Below are positions 1 through 6,549 of a DNA stretch of 6,996 nucleotides, one piece after another. The notes beneath the pieces are model-generated. The model ran no database searches. It was not told the DNA's origin and worked only from the letters and a program-made list of their open reading frames with translations. Every line of letters starts with the position of its first letter. Position 1 is the first letter of the stretch. The stretch is from Candidatus Methanophagales archaeon. Lineage in GTDB: Archaea > Halobacteriota > Syntropharchaeia > Alkanophagales > Methanospirareceae. A program made the translations under genes and the position numbers. The stretch is from contig JAUWVD010000055.1 in assembly GCA_030617585.1 (NCBI GenBank), positions 1-6,996 of the forward strand, given 5' to 3'.

Positions 1-1
1 A

Positions 2-1036
2 TCACAGAAAACCATATCCGACAAACCGCTGCTTCTCGTCAAGATTGGCAATGATGAACCTATCCGATTCGGAGTATGCAACCTTCTTTGAACCGGAAAG
101 CGTTAAAACGCATTCACTGCCGGATGCAGCGTGATCTACGACCTCGCCGTTCATCACGATCTTTTCGACACTTACGGGTGCTGACTGGAGCCCTACGAAT
201 AGATGCAGCATAACACCAACATCAAGGCGTTTTGTGAACGGAGAAAGCGTGCATTTCAACGTGAAATCCGTGGTTAATATATCGTCGTTTGAAATCACGT
301 ATCCTCGATCCACCGCCTTTGACAGGATGTTCTTCAACGCCAGTCCAACCCTTGCACCTGCCGGCGCATTCTTTACATCAACGTCATGCATCTGAATCGA
401 CCGAATCTCAACCGGCTTATCGACCGGCATCATCGTCATCTTGTCTTTTACATTTATCGTGCCCTGCCAGACAATGCCCAGAACCACGCAACCGATGCCT
501 GTCACATTGAAGACATGGTCAATTACAACACGCGGCGGAAGCTCATTCAATCGTGCGAGCTCGTCATCCACTCTTTCGCCGATCAAAGCGATCATCCCTT
601 TCAACTCTTCCAGCCCCTCGAACGTGGTAGTAGATATGGCGATCTGGTCCCAGTTCTCAAGAACAGTGCCTGAAGTGATATTTCTGATGCTTTTCTTCAA
701 CTCTTCGAGTGCCGACGGGTATGAGGTATCGGATTTGGTCAGAACCACGAGCCCATGTTTGCAGCCCAGCAGATCAAGCGCAACGATGCACTCTCCCGCG
801 TAGGTGTCAAGACCTGTAGGCGGAATGCACAAAAGCGCAATGTCCGAGAGATTTAGTGCTGTTACGAGCGGTTTTATTGACTTCGGATAACCAGTGGCAT
901 CGACTGTCATGAGCACGGTACCGCTTTTTGCAAAGTCATAGATGGTAACGTCTGATACGTTTCCTTTTTTGCCCAGTTTTGATGCGAGTGCGCTTCTACC
1001 ACTCTGCTCGCTTCCGATGATTGCGATTTTCGTCAT
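2..1036 (-). CDS. SelB/EF-Tu-like translational GTPase homologue with degenerate G domain
   Basis: A complete 344-residue protein. The start is the ATG at 1034-1036, preceded by AAAGGAA five bases upstream; a TTG at 1070-1072 would add 12 residues encoded inside a repeat and lacks a comparable site. Residues 1-155 look like a shortened EF-Tu/SelB G domain: the P-loop is GSEQSGRS (8-15, Arg where Lys is usual), the G3 motif is DATGY (46-50, where EF-Tu has DCPGH), and G4 is TKSD (100-103). No clear switch I threonine is visible. Residues about 168-240 match the EF-Tu domain II beta-barrel (the VTGIGCVVLG stretch), and about 255-344 a domain III-like barrel. From family knowledge, archaea carry SelB-like paralogues with poorly conserved G motifs and unknown function. 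I infer a translation-related RNA- or ribosome-binding protein with weak or no GTPase activity. It is unlikely to be true SelB because catalytic positions are lost and the C-terminus is short. Confidence 0.8.
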   Translation of the reverse strand: MTKIAIIGSEQSGRSALASKLGKKGNVSDVTIYDFAKSGTVLMTVDATGYPKSIKPLVTALNLSDIALLCIPPTGLDTYAGECIVALDLLGCKHGLVVLTKSDTSYPSALEELKKSIRNITSGTVLENWDQIAISTTTFEGLEELKGMIALIGERVDDELARLNELPPRVVIDHVFNVTGIGCVVLGIVWQGTINVKDKMTMMPVDKPVEIRSIQMHDVDVKNAPAGARVGLALKNILSKAVDRGYVISNDDILTTDFTLKCTLSPFTKRLDVGVMLHLFVGLQSAPVSVEKIVMNGEVVDHAASGSECVLTLSGSKKVAYSESDRFIIANLDEKQRFVGYGFL

Positions 1037-1053
1037 ATTCGTTCCTTTGTTAT

Positions 1054-1090
1054 TGCAAAATGCAAATTGCAAAATATAAAATATAAATTT
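1054..1090 (+). repeat. Degenerate heptad tandem repeat, block 1
   Basis: Five adjacent 7-bp units can be read: GCAAAAT, GCAAATT, GCAAAAT, ATAAAAT and ATAAATT (1055-1089). The block lies immediately upstream of the SelB-like gene and overlaps its presumed TATA region. A similar 7-bp periodicity reappears at 1161-1209. Confidence 0.6.
1071..1090 (-). promoter_or_regulatory. TATA-like promoter of the SelB-like gene
   Basis: On the minus strand this reads AAATTTATATTTTATATTTT, a good archaeal TATA-type stretch. Transcription about 25 bases downstream would begin near 1055, leaving a short leader that contains the AAAGGAA ribosome site before the ATG at 1036. The AT-rich heptad repeat may create the match by chance, so this is a prediction. 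Confidence 0.45.
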
Positions 1091-1130
1091 TTGGGGCTCT
1101 TTTGACTTTAATTTTTAAGCGCCCCTTAAC

Positions 1131-1261
1131 ATCAATTGTTGCAATCGAAGAAAAATGGACAAAATTCAAAATTGTTTAGGATTTGGAATTTGGAATTTAT
1201 GATTTGCAGTAAAAAGCGGAAATCTTTTTTCTCCACGGGATAAGTGAATGCAACAATTAAT
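1131..1261. repeat. Imperfect 16-bp inverted repeat enclosing an AT-rich insert (MITE-like?)
   Basis: The left arm ATCAATTGTTGCAATC (1131-1146) and the reverse complement of 1246-1261 (ATTAATTGTTGCATTC) agree at 14 of 16 positions, including 10 in a row. The 99 bases between the arms hold the second heptad block. There is no coding potential inside and I see no target-site duplication outside the arms. It could be a small non-autonomous element remnant or a coincidental pair. Confidence 0.35.
1161..1209 (+). repeat. Degenerate heptad tandem repeat, block 2
   Basis: Seven consecutive 7-bp units can be read: AAAATTC, AAAATTG, TTTAGGA, TTTGGAA, TTTGGAA, TTTATGA and TTTGCAG. The TTTGGAA core resembles an AT-rich intergenic repeat type I recall from many uncultivated microbial genomes. 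It lies between the ends of the SelB-like gene's promoter region and the membrane-protein gene. Confidence 0.55.
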
Positions 1262-1265
1262 GATA

Positions 1266-2138
1266 TTATTTTTCTTCAGTAGGTTCTACCATGCTCAAAT
1301 ACAATCTGCTCCACCATATAGTGGTTAAAGGGTAGATAACAATGACAAACAGTATCGCGCTTATTAGCCCTCCAACATATTCTATGGCGCCAAAAGCCGC
1401 AGCGATTGCAAATAGTACAAAAGTAATAAGCCATAGCAAGAAGACAGCGACTTTATTACCCCTAAAAATTTCAAATCCGTTTTTAACACCCCTTATTGCA
1501 CCTACATCATCTATAACAACAGAATATCTAGGAAGTGCAAATATTATACTGACAATCAAGGTGTAGACGATCATAGCCAAAACCCCCAGTCCTAATACGA
1601 CAAACGTCGTAATCACTTCCTCAGGCGGTAGCACGGAAAGTACGCTTAATTTTGGGAGAATGTATAAAATGCCCGGGACTAAGAAAACAAGACCAACAAG
1701 AGATATCAAACCAATGATAACGTCAGTGAAGAACAGACTTATGAACTTCCTTTTTCCATATTCTATCATATGCGAGATATTAGCACGTCCCGTTTCTGTC
1801 GCCTCTTTCGCCATACCGATAGCACCAGCCCAGAAAAATGCGTCTATCAGCATGCATAAAATTATCGTGGCGATAATGGCAATTATGATTATGCCCATGC
1901 TTTGAAGGATTTGAGGTAGAAGCTGTGGAATAACATCAGGAGTGATTTTATCGAGTTTTGTGAACAGTGGCACAAGCGAAGGAATTGCCGCCAGTATGGC
2001 AACGCCTAGGATTATAATTCCCACTACAGATGTTAGTACCAAACTAAACACAAAAGGAAGACAAATACTCAAATTCCGCTTCCACGTCTCGAACCCCTTT
2101 CCTATTACGCTTCCAGTCTCTTCTACCATGTTATTCAT
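1266..2138 (-). CDS. Six-helix integral membrane protein of unknown function
   Basis: A 290-residue protein, start ATG at 2136-2138 with AAGGA six bases upstream. Hydrophobic segments lie near residues 23-53, 80-108, 133-161, 175-203, 229-249 and 253-275, giving about six membrane helices; the N-terminal 20 residues and the last 8 are polar. The short GKGFETWKRNLS opening and the later VKNGFEIFRGNK repeat the same pattern (a glycine-rich lead, an aromatic residue and a basic cluster before a helix). This is typical of archaeal DUF-type multi-helix proteins distantly related to the membrane domain of glycerophosphodiester phosphodiesterases. That assignment is by pattern and from memory. No catalytic motif, signal peptide or transporter signature is visible. 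The gene is divergent from the RND transporter with a 212-base shared upstream region, so co-regulation is possible. I assign no function. Confidence 0.8.
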   Translation of the reverse strand: MNNMVEETGSVIGKGFETWKRNLSICLPFVFSLVLTSVVGIIILGVAILAAIPSLVPLFTKLDKITPDVIPQLLPQILQSMGIIIIAIIATIILCMLIDAFFWAGAIGMAKEATETGRANISHMIEYGKRKFISLFFTDVIIGLISLVGLVFLVPGILYILPKLSVLSVLPPEEVITTFVVLGLGVLAMIVYTLIVSIIFALPRYSVVIDDVGAIRGVKNGFEIFRGNKVAVFLLWLITFVLFAIAAAFGAIEYVGGLISAILFVIVIYPLTTIWWSRLYLSMVEPTEEK

Positions 2139-2228
2139 CGTTAATCCTTAGAGTTTAAAAACTTTTTGGTTTTTATCAAGTGTCCGAAATTGAGATGCTC
2201 CCGATTTTTACAATGCCGTATAGCGTCT

Positions 2229-2241
2229 CATAAATAAAAGC
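2229..2241 (-). promoter_or_regulatory. Possible TATA-like box for the six-helix membrane protein
   Basis: On the minus strand the region reads CTTTTATTTATGA, a TATA-type match that would put transcription near 2210 and leave a leader of roughly 70 bases. AT-rich alternatives closer to the gene (a GATAAAAACC stretch and a TTTTTAAA stretch) compete with it, so the assignment is weak. Confidence 0.25.
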
Positions 2242-2283
2242 GATCTCATTATGATTTATTCTTTGGTTGAATATAGATACATA

Positions 2284-2294
2284 CATATATTTAC
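2284..2294 (+). promoter_or_regulatory. TATA-like box of the RND transporter gene
   Basis: CATATATTTAC fits an archaeal TATA box. Initiation about 25 bases downstream, near 2314, would give a leader of about 37 bases before the ATG at 2351. This location argues against the longer reading frame that opens at TTG 2267, because that start would lie upstream of the promoter. Confidence 0.45.
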
Positions 2295-2350
2295 TATTAG
2301 TTGTTAGATATTTGTTGGACACCCTCTTTAATGAGAGAAATACTGAGCGA

Positions 2351-4570
2351 ATGATTCAAAGAATACTCAACAGATGGGCAGAAATATCAAAGCGTTATTA
2401 CTTATTGATTATCGTAATCGCTCTTGTTATCGCTTCAATGTCCTTTATAAGTGCAAAAGAGACGGAGATAGATACGAACTACCTCGGCTTCTTCTATCCT
2501 GATACAAACTACATGGAAGAGATTCGTTTTTTGCAATCCGAATTCCCAGGTACTGAAACGGCACAGATACTTATTATGGTGGACCGTATCACAGCAAAAA
2601 CAGTGCTTGAAGATGATATACTCTTAATGACCGAGGAGCTGGTGGACGCGGTATCAGATGTCGCGGGTGTAAAAAGCGTTACAAGTGTGCTTGACCTTGG
2701 GAGCACAAAAGAGGGGATACTTTCAAGACCGCTCGAAGAGCGAAATCCATATATCAATGATGAATTGCGGTATTCGCTCATCACAGTGAAGCTTGATGCA
2801 ACTGAGGTTCCCGAGCGTACCGAATTGGTAGAAACGTTCCAGAAGACCATAGCAAAAGTGAATCGTGTGGGCGGTTCTACTGTTACGCTTACTGGTGGTA
2901 TTGCCTGGGGCTATGCCTGGGATAATGCAATAAGGATAGGATTTAGGAGTTCGATCATCGTTGGATTCATCGCGATTTTTATCCTGCTATTTCTGTTATT
3001 CAAAAGCCCGACAACGCCTTTTGTCATCATGATTCCCGTGCTAGTCGCAGTACTTGCGAGTTTCGGGCTCATGCATTTCATCAACATCCCGCTTAACTTC
3101 TTAACGGCGATGTTTGGTGCCGTTACGCTGGGACTTGGTGTTGACTATTCCATCCATCTTGTTCACAGGTACCATGAAGAGGTAGCACATGGGAATGAAA
3201 ATGCGCTGAACAAAGCGTGCATGACGATAGGACGAAATACGTTCTTTACAAGCCTGACAACGATGGCTGCCTTCTCCGCAATGGCACTTTCACCTATTCG
3301 TATGCTTGGCGAGTATGGGCTCATGTCCTTCATCGCCATATCCTTCTCTGCACTTTCTGTAATCCTCTTTATACCGTCACTGCTCACACTCGAAGAGCGA
3401 GTAGGATGGGGGGCCAGGACGCTGGACTATTCCTGGTTCTCGCGCACACTTGGCACCGAGCGGCTTATTCAGAGGCTTATGGCAAGAGTGTCGAATTATT
3501 CGCTTAAAAGGTCTCTTGGCGCGGTTATTATCATTGCAATCACGCTAATTCCTATCGTTGCCGGCGTGGGTATGATTAAAAGCGAAAGCGGACAGGAGAT
3601 GTGGATGCCAGAGGGTGATCCGTTAATGGTGGCCTGGAAAGTGGTGGATGACGAATTCTGCGATTATGAGTATTCGACGATTCTGGTTCAATCGGACGAT
3701 ATAAGAACGTCAGAGATGATGGAAGCGCTGGAAAGGGTTGAAGAGAGCGTTATGAGTGTGCCAGGGGTTGTTAAAGTCACGGGAATAAATAATCTGCTGA
3801 AAGAGATTCCGGCGGATAAAAATACGCTCAAAGAACAGATTGCGGCGATTCCAAAGGACAGGCGAGAGACTTTTGTTACTGATGACTATACTGCAGCGCT
3901 AGTTATTATAAAGACGGATACCCAGATAGAGGAGACATTGGTTCAAGAGATAGACGACGCGATTGCCTTTGTAGAAACGCCAGACGATGCCACGTTCAAG
4001 CACGCGAGCATTTCCGCACTTTTTTCGCAGATGGACCGACTAATGACAGAGAGCCGTGCGGAAACGACTGCGATAAGCCTCATATTAGTCTTTACCATCT
4101 TGTACATTTTTTTTAGAAGTTTCGTACGGATATTGCTCGCATTTGCACCTGTGTTATTCGCCATAATCTATGCGCTCGGCACGATGGGGCTCATTGGTAT
4201 CTCGTTCACACCGCTCACGATCATGATAGGCACGATTCTAATCGGGATTGGGACGGACTACTCTGTTCACTTCATTTCGCGATACCGGGAGGAGAAGGGT
4301 AAAGGGTATGATACGAAAGATGCGCTTCATACCACGACGCTCACGGTTGGTGTGGCGATTATGACTTCGACACTGACAACGATGTTTGGTTTTTTAGCGC
4401 TCACTTCGATGTCGCTTGTGCCGGTGCAGGATTTTGGTATAATTGCAGCGATAGGACTCGTTTATGCTGCGTTCTTCACACCTATTACCGTGTCTCTGGG
4501 TATACTTGTGCAGGAGCGAGTTACACGAAGTGGGAAACAGTTATTAGGCGGGTTGCGTGCGAGAAAGTAG
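2351..4570 (+). CDS. RND superfamily (MMPL/HAE3-type) transporter
   Basis: A 739-residue inner-membrane protein from the ATG at 2351. The frame is open back to TTG 2267, but the extra 28 residues do not resemble the family start and a TATA-like box falls inside them. The protein has the duplicated RND plan. TM1 (16-35) is followed by an outside loop (36-199) and TM2-TM6 (200-217, 224-241, 250-273, 298-313, 322-345). TM7 (388-409) is followed by a second loop (410-570) and TM8-TM12 (571-588, 594-617, 622-645, 671-688, 696-719). The matching GLGVDYSIHLVHRY (262-275) and GIGTDYSVHFISRY (633-646) segments in TM4 and TM10 are the signature charged-helix motif. The family uses the proton gradient to move hydrophobic or lipid-like molecules; the substrate here cannot be read. 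The size is typical of archaeal HAE3 proteins, which lack the AcrA/TolC partners of Gram-negative pumps, and none are encoded here. Confidence 0.92.
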   Translation: MIQRILNRWAEISKRYYLLIIVIALVIASMSFISAKETEIDTNYLGFFYPDTNYMEEIRFLQSEFPGTETAQILIMVDRITAKTVLEDDILLMTEELVDAVSDVAGVKSVTSVLDLGSTKEGILSRPLEERNPYINDELRYSLITVKLDATEVPERTELVETFQKTIAKVNRVGGSTVTLTGGIAWGYAWDNAIRIGFRSSIIVGFIAIFILLFLLFKSPTTPFVIMIPVLVAVLASFGLMHFINIPLNFLTAMFGAVTLGLGVDYSIHLVHRYHEEVAHGNENALNKACMTIGRNTFFTSLTTMAAFSAMALSPIRMLGEYGLMSFIAISFSALSVILFIPSLLTLEERVGWGARTLDYSWFSRTLGTERLIQRLMARVSNYSLKRSLGAVIIIAITLIPIVAGVGMIKSESGQEMWMPEGDPLMVAWKVVDDEFCDYEYSTILVQSDDIRTSEMMEALERVEESVMSVPGVVKVTGINNLLKEIPADKNTLKEQIAAIPKDRRETFVTDDYTAALVIIKTDTQIEETLVQEIDDAIAFVETPDDATFKHASISALFSQMDRLMTESRAETTAISLILVFTILYIFFRSFVRILLAFAPVLFAIIYALGTMGLIGISFTPLTIMIGTILIGIGTDYSVHFISRYREEKGKGYDTKDALHTTTLTVGVAIMTSTLTTMFGFLALTSMSLVPVQDFGIIAAIGLVYAAFFTPITVSLGILVQERVTRSGKQLLGGLRARK

Positions 4571-4589
4571 ATGCATGGTATTTGTAGAG

Positions 4590-4616
4590 TTTCGATTCGA
4601 AAATCACTAATGTGAT
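4590..4616. repeat. Two adjacent small inverted repeats after the transporter gene
   Basis: TTTCGATTCGAAA (4590-4602, perfect arms of six around one base) is directly followed by ATCAC-TAAT-GTGAT (4603-4616, perfect arms of five). They begin 20 bases past the transporter stop codon. They could fold in the 3' end of its transcript or bind a dimeric protein. No strong T-run follows immediately, so I do not call a terminator. Confidence 0.4.
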
Positions 4617-4698
4617 CTCTCTAGGATATACCACTGATTGGGTTACTTAAAGTTTCTATTACCCACATGAAATAACAAAGAGCCATTTATTTATCTTT

Positions 4699-4866
4699 TC
4701 ACTTCCTCTTTACTTTTACTCCTATCTCCTGCCAGTCATCCGTAACGCCTTTCAACGCCGAAATAGCACCGGCAATTGCTCGTCCCATCACATTTTGCAC
4801 GAATTCGTTTGTGTCTATCTCTTCTCCATCTACAAATATCGCCATTTCTACATTTACTGTCATCAT
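4699..4866 (-). CDS. Conserved small archaeal protein next to NMD3 (55 residues)
   Basis: A 55-codon frame reading MMTVNVEMAI then FVDGEEIDTN, EFVQNVMGRA, IAGAISALKG and ending VKVKRK; two tandem ATGs (4864-4866, 4861-4863) are possible starts. The pattern is an N-terminal beta strand, a GEEIDTNEFVQ turn, an amphipathic helix ending in SALKGV, and a basic C-terminal strand. It matches what I recall of a small unnamed protein family in methanogens and relatives, with a 'E-I-x-L-N-x-F-V ... S-L-K-G-V' consensus. No membrane segment, cysteine pair or catalytic motif is present, and I give no function. It follows NMD3 on the same strand after 94 bases, with a TATA-like box in between, so it may be transcribed alone. 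Ribosome-site support is modest (GGATGTGAT just upstream). Confidence 0.7.
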   Translation of the reverse strand: MMTVNVEMAIFVDGEEIDTNEFVQNVMGRAIAGAISALKGVTDDWQEIGVKVKRK

Positions 4867-4905
4867 TATCACATCCGTTGTAATTACTTACAAAAGGATA
4901 CAAAC

Positions 4906-4918
4906 ATTTAAATATATC
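4906..4918 (-). promoter_or_regulatory. TATA-like promoter of the 55-residue gene
   Basis: On the minus strand the region reads GATATATTTAAAT, a strong archaeal TATA-type match. Initiation about 25 bases downstream falls near 4886, some 20 bases before the first ATG at 4866. This suggests the small gene does not depend on read-through from NMD3. Confidence 0.55.
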
Positions 4919-4960
4919 CGCAAATCAAATACAAAACCATTTGCTGTTTTTTACCGCTTT

Positions 4961-5803
4961 TCACACTCGTTTCGCTTTCATCGTCTCTCGCTTACTCAGG
5001 AACAGTCGTTCGTCAGTGTCTATATCCACGCCCTCTATCCCTCGCCCTTCTACCAGTTTCGCTATGGAAATGCGTTTGTCTCCGATTTCCAGCACGTCCC
5101 CTACCCTAAACCCGGGCATACGAACCGAAAAAGAGATTCGATATACGTTCCTACCATCTTTCCGGCCGTATAATTTCTGACTTTTCGAATAGCTACCGCC
5201 GAATCGTCTCACTATCGCATTCGAGATCATGCGACCGCATTCCATACTGCTAACATAAATGTCCAGCCCTTCCTTCAACAACACCTCTTTGGATATAAAA
5301 TCCGGCTCGATTAGTGAAGAATGTGCGACTTTTTTCGCTATTGTCAGCTCGTCATCTGTTGGTATTCGGTCATCTGCCCTTATCTGCACTATTCCCGCGT
5401 AATATCCGCCTGCTATCCGATTGCACCGTTCACATGACTCTCGTTTCAAAACGACCTCAAGTTCTCCGTTTTCTGTTAGCTGCAGACCTCTTAGTTTGGC
5501 TTTCACGATTAGAACTACGTGTGCACGCGTATCTCCTGTCTTTATCTCTTTTATCTCGACTTCACTGTCGCATCCATACTTCTTCCGTATCTCTTTCCTT
5601 ATTGTAGCTTCCACAACTGCCTCTATGCTCGTTCTCTCATTGCCTTTAAAGTAACAGCCACAGGTCCTGCATATACTCACACTTATCCCTGTAGGTTCAA
5701 TTAACTTTATCTCTCGCTTAAAGCAGTCTTCACAAAGTGAATCGAAGAGTTCGTCTGTTTGCGTACCGCATTTCGGGCAGAATTTCGTCCATTTGTCTCT
5801 CAT
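4961..5803 (-). CDS. nmd3: NMD3-family large-subunit ribosome maturation protein
   Basis: A 280-residue protein. Four cysteine pairs are visible: CPKC (9-12), CEDC (24-27), CRTC (45-48) and CERC (124-127), which suit the zinc-binding N-terminal part of NMD3. The family hallmarks SCERCNRIAGGYYAGIVQIR (123-142), KEGLDIYVSS (177-186) and a C-terminal GFRVGDVLEIGDK barrel (231-243) are all present; the barrel resembles the eIF5A-like/OB region. In eukaryotes NMD3 binds the pre-60S subunit and serves as export adaptor. Archaea have no nucleus, so a role in 50S maturation or quality control is inferred. The eukaryotic nuclear-export tail is absent, as expected. The start ATG lies 8 bases after the stop of the PPC gene, with a weak GTGAG ribosome site overlapping that stop, suggesting translational coupling. 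Confidence 0.93.
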   Translation of the reverse strand: MRDKWTKFCPKCGTQTDELFDSLCEDCFKREIKLIEPTGISVSICRTCGCYFKGNERTSIEAVVEATIRKEIRKKYGCDSEVEIKEIKTGDTRAHVVLIVKAKLRGLQLTENGELEVVLKRESCERCNRIAGGYYAGIVQIRADDRIPTDDELTIAKKVAHSSLIEPDFISKEVLLKEGLDIYVSSMECGRMISNAIVRRFGGSYSKSQKLYGRKDGRNVYRISFSVRMPGFRVGDVLEIGDKRISIAKLVEGRGIEGVDIDTDERLFLSKRETMKAKRV

Positions 5804-5811
5804 GCCTTATC

Positions 5812-6255
5812 TCACGGCTCCAACAGCTCAAACCCTGTCTGCTCATCAAACATACGAGATGCGCTCGAATCGAGCAGTTCAAAAAGAATTAGTTCCAGAA
5901 GATGCCACACTTTCACTCCTCTGCGGACACAGCCAGTTACCGTAGATTCTTCCCGACCACAGGCAATATGCATGTGCAAGGTTGGATTACGATCCTTATC
6001 GGGAAATATGGTCCCAACACCGGATATTTCACGAACATCTCTTAAAGTGTGCTCCATTGGCGTAATAGGCTTACTCCTACCTTGCTCTGGCCCAACAACC
6101 AGCTTGCTACCTTCGTCTGCACCTCCAACTGCTATCACAGCCGCCGCATTAATTGAGTGCACACGAGCAAATTCCTCTAGCTTTTCATGAATAATATCGC
6201 CGTCTTCGAGCCGTATAACAAATGTCCGACCTTGTTTTGCTTCTGAGTATTTCAT
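5812..6255 (-). CDS. PPC/DUF296-domain protein
   Basis: A 147-residue single-domain protein covering the whole PPC fold. It opens with KYSEAKQGRTFVIRLEDGDII (2-22), has AAAVIAVGGADEGSKLVVG (37-55), the hallmark PTLHMHIACGRE (91-102) and ends VKVWHLLELILFELL (114-128) then FDEQTGFELLEP. His94, His96 and His118 are candidate metal ligands; family structures are trimers with clustered histidines. In plants the PPC domain accompanies AT-hook DNA-binding motifs. Stand-alone prokaryotic members have no settled role, and no AT-hook is seen here, so DNA binding should not be assumed. The ATG at 6253-6255 follows the upstream gene's stop by 7 bases with no clear ribosome site, and the stop is 8 bases before NMD3, so it sits mid-operon and probably relies on coupling. 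Confidence 0.9.
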   Translation of the reverse strand: MKYSEAKQGRTFVIRLEDGDIIHEKLEEFARVHSINAAAVIAVGGADEGSKLVVGPEQGRSKPITPMEHTLRDVREISGVGTIFPDKDRNPTLHMHIACGREESTVTGCVRRGVKVWHLLELILFELLDSSASRMFDEQTGFELLEP

Positions 6256-6262
6256 TAGTTAT

Positions 6263-6532
6263 CTATGAGCAACTAAGAATAGTTAAGTGTTTTATTGCCT
6301 CTTGCTGACTCATCTCCTCAGTTTGACCTTTTTTCCAATCTTTTCTATCCATTGTGCCTAAAACGAAAAAATCATTACCCGCTATTTCTGGTGCGTTCTG
6401 TTCGCAGAATTTTGTTTTCTCTTCACACTTCGGACAACGTGTAAACGCCGTATCATAATAGGGATTCAAGAAAAGATAGTGACGTGCTCGTTTTAGTATC
6501 GTTTGATATTTTTCCGATTTGTCTTTGTACAT
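6263..6532 (-). CDS. Small CPKC-motif protein, apparently internally shortened
   Basis: An 89-residue protein, start ATG at 6530-6532 with GAGGT about eight bases upstream. The N-terminal half reads YLFLNPYYDTAFTRCPKCEEKTK (19-41), the C-terminal half EQNAPEIAGNDFFVLGTMDRKDWKKG (44-69). From memory, both halves belong to a widespread uncharacterised zinc-ribbon family in which roughly 50 further residues, including a second CxxC pair, separate them. Here only one CxxC (Cys33, Cys36) remains, with isolated Cys43 and Cys88, so a normal zinc ribbon cannot form within one chain. This could be an in-frame deletion, a natural short variant, or a decayed gene with an altered end (the last residues, HLTILSCS, look unlike the family). 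It lies 7 bases before the PPC gene in the same operon. Function is unknown. Confidence 0.65.
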   Translation of the reverse strand: MYKDKSEKYQTILKRARHYLFLNPYYDTAFTRCPKCEEKTKFCEQNAPEIAGNDFFVLGTMDRKDWKKGQTEEMSQQEAIKHLTILSCS

Positions 6533-6549
6533 AAAGTGTAACCTCTACC

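Noticed and set aside
289..803. Plus-strand open frames opposite the SelB-like gene
   Set aside because: Low-complexity Ser/Pro/His-rich translations with no domain; they mirror the codon use of the real minus-strand gene.
2..1036. True selenocysteine system (SelB with SECIS elements)
   Set aside because: The factor has lost key G-domain residues, and I see no in-frame TGA recoding or SECIS-like hairpin in the window.
1093..1125. GGGGC/GCCCC hairpin as a terminator
   Set aside because: Only five stem pairs around a 23-base loop and no T-run following on either strand.
2267..2350. Upstream TTG start giving the RND protein 28 more residues
   Set aside because: A TATA-like box lies inside this stretch, the added residues do not fit the usual family opening, and the ATG at 2351 begins a typical IQRILNRW family start.
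4811..5704. Plus-strand open frames opposite NMD3
   Set aside because: No recognisable domains; the minus strand carries clear NMD3 motifs throughout.
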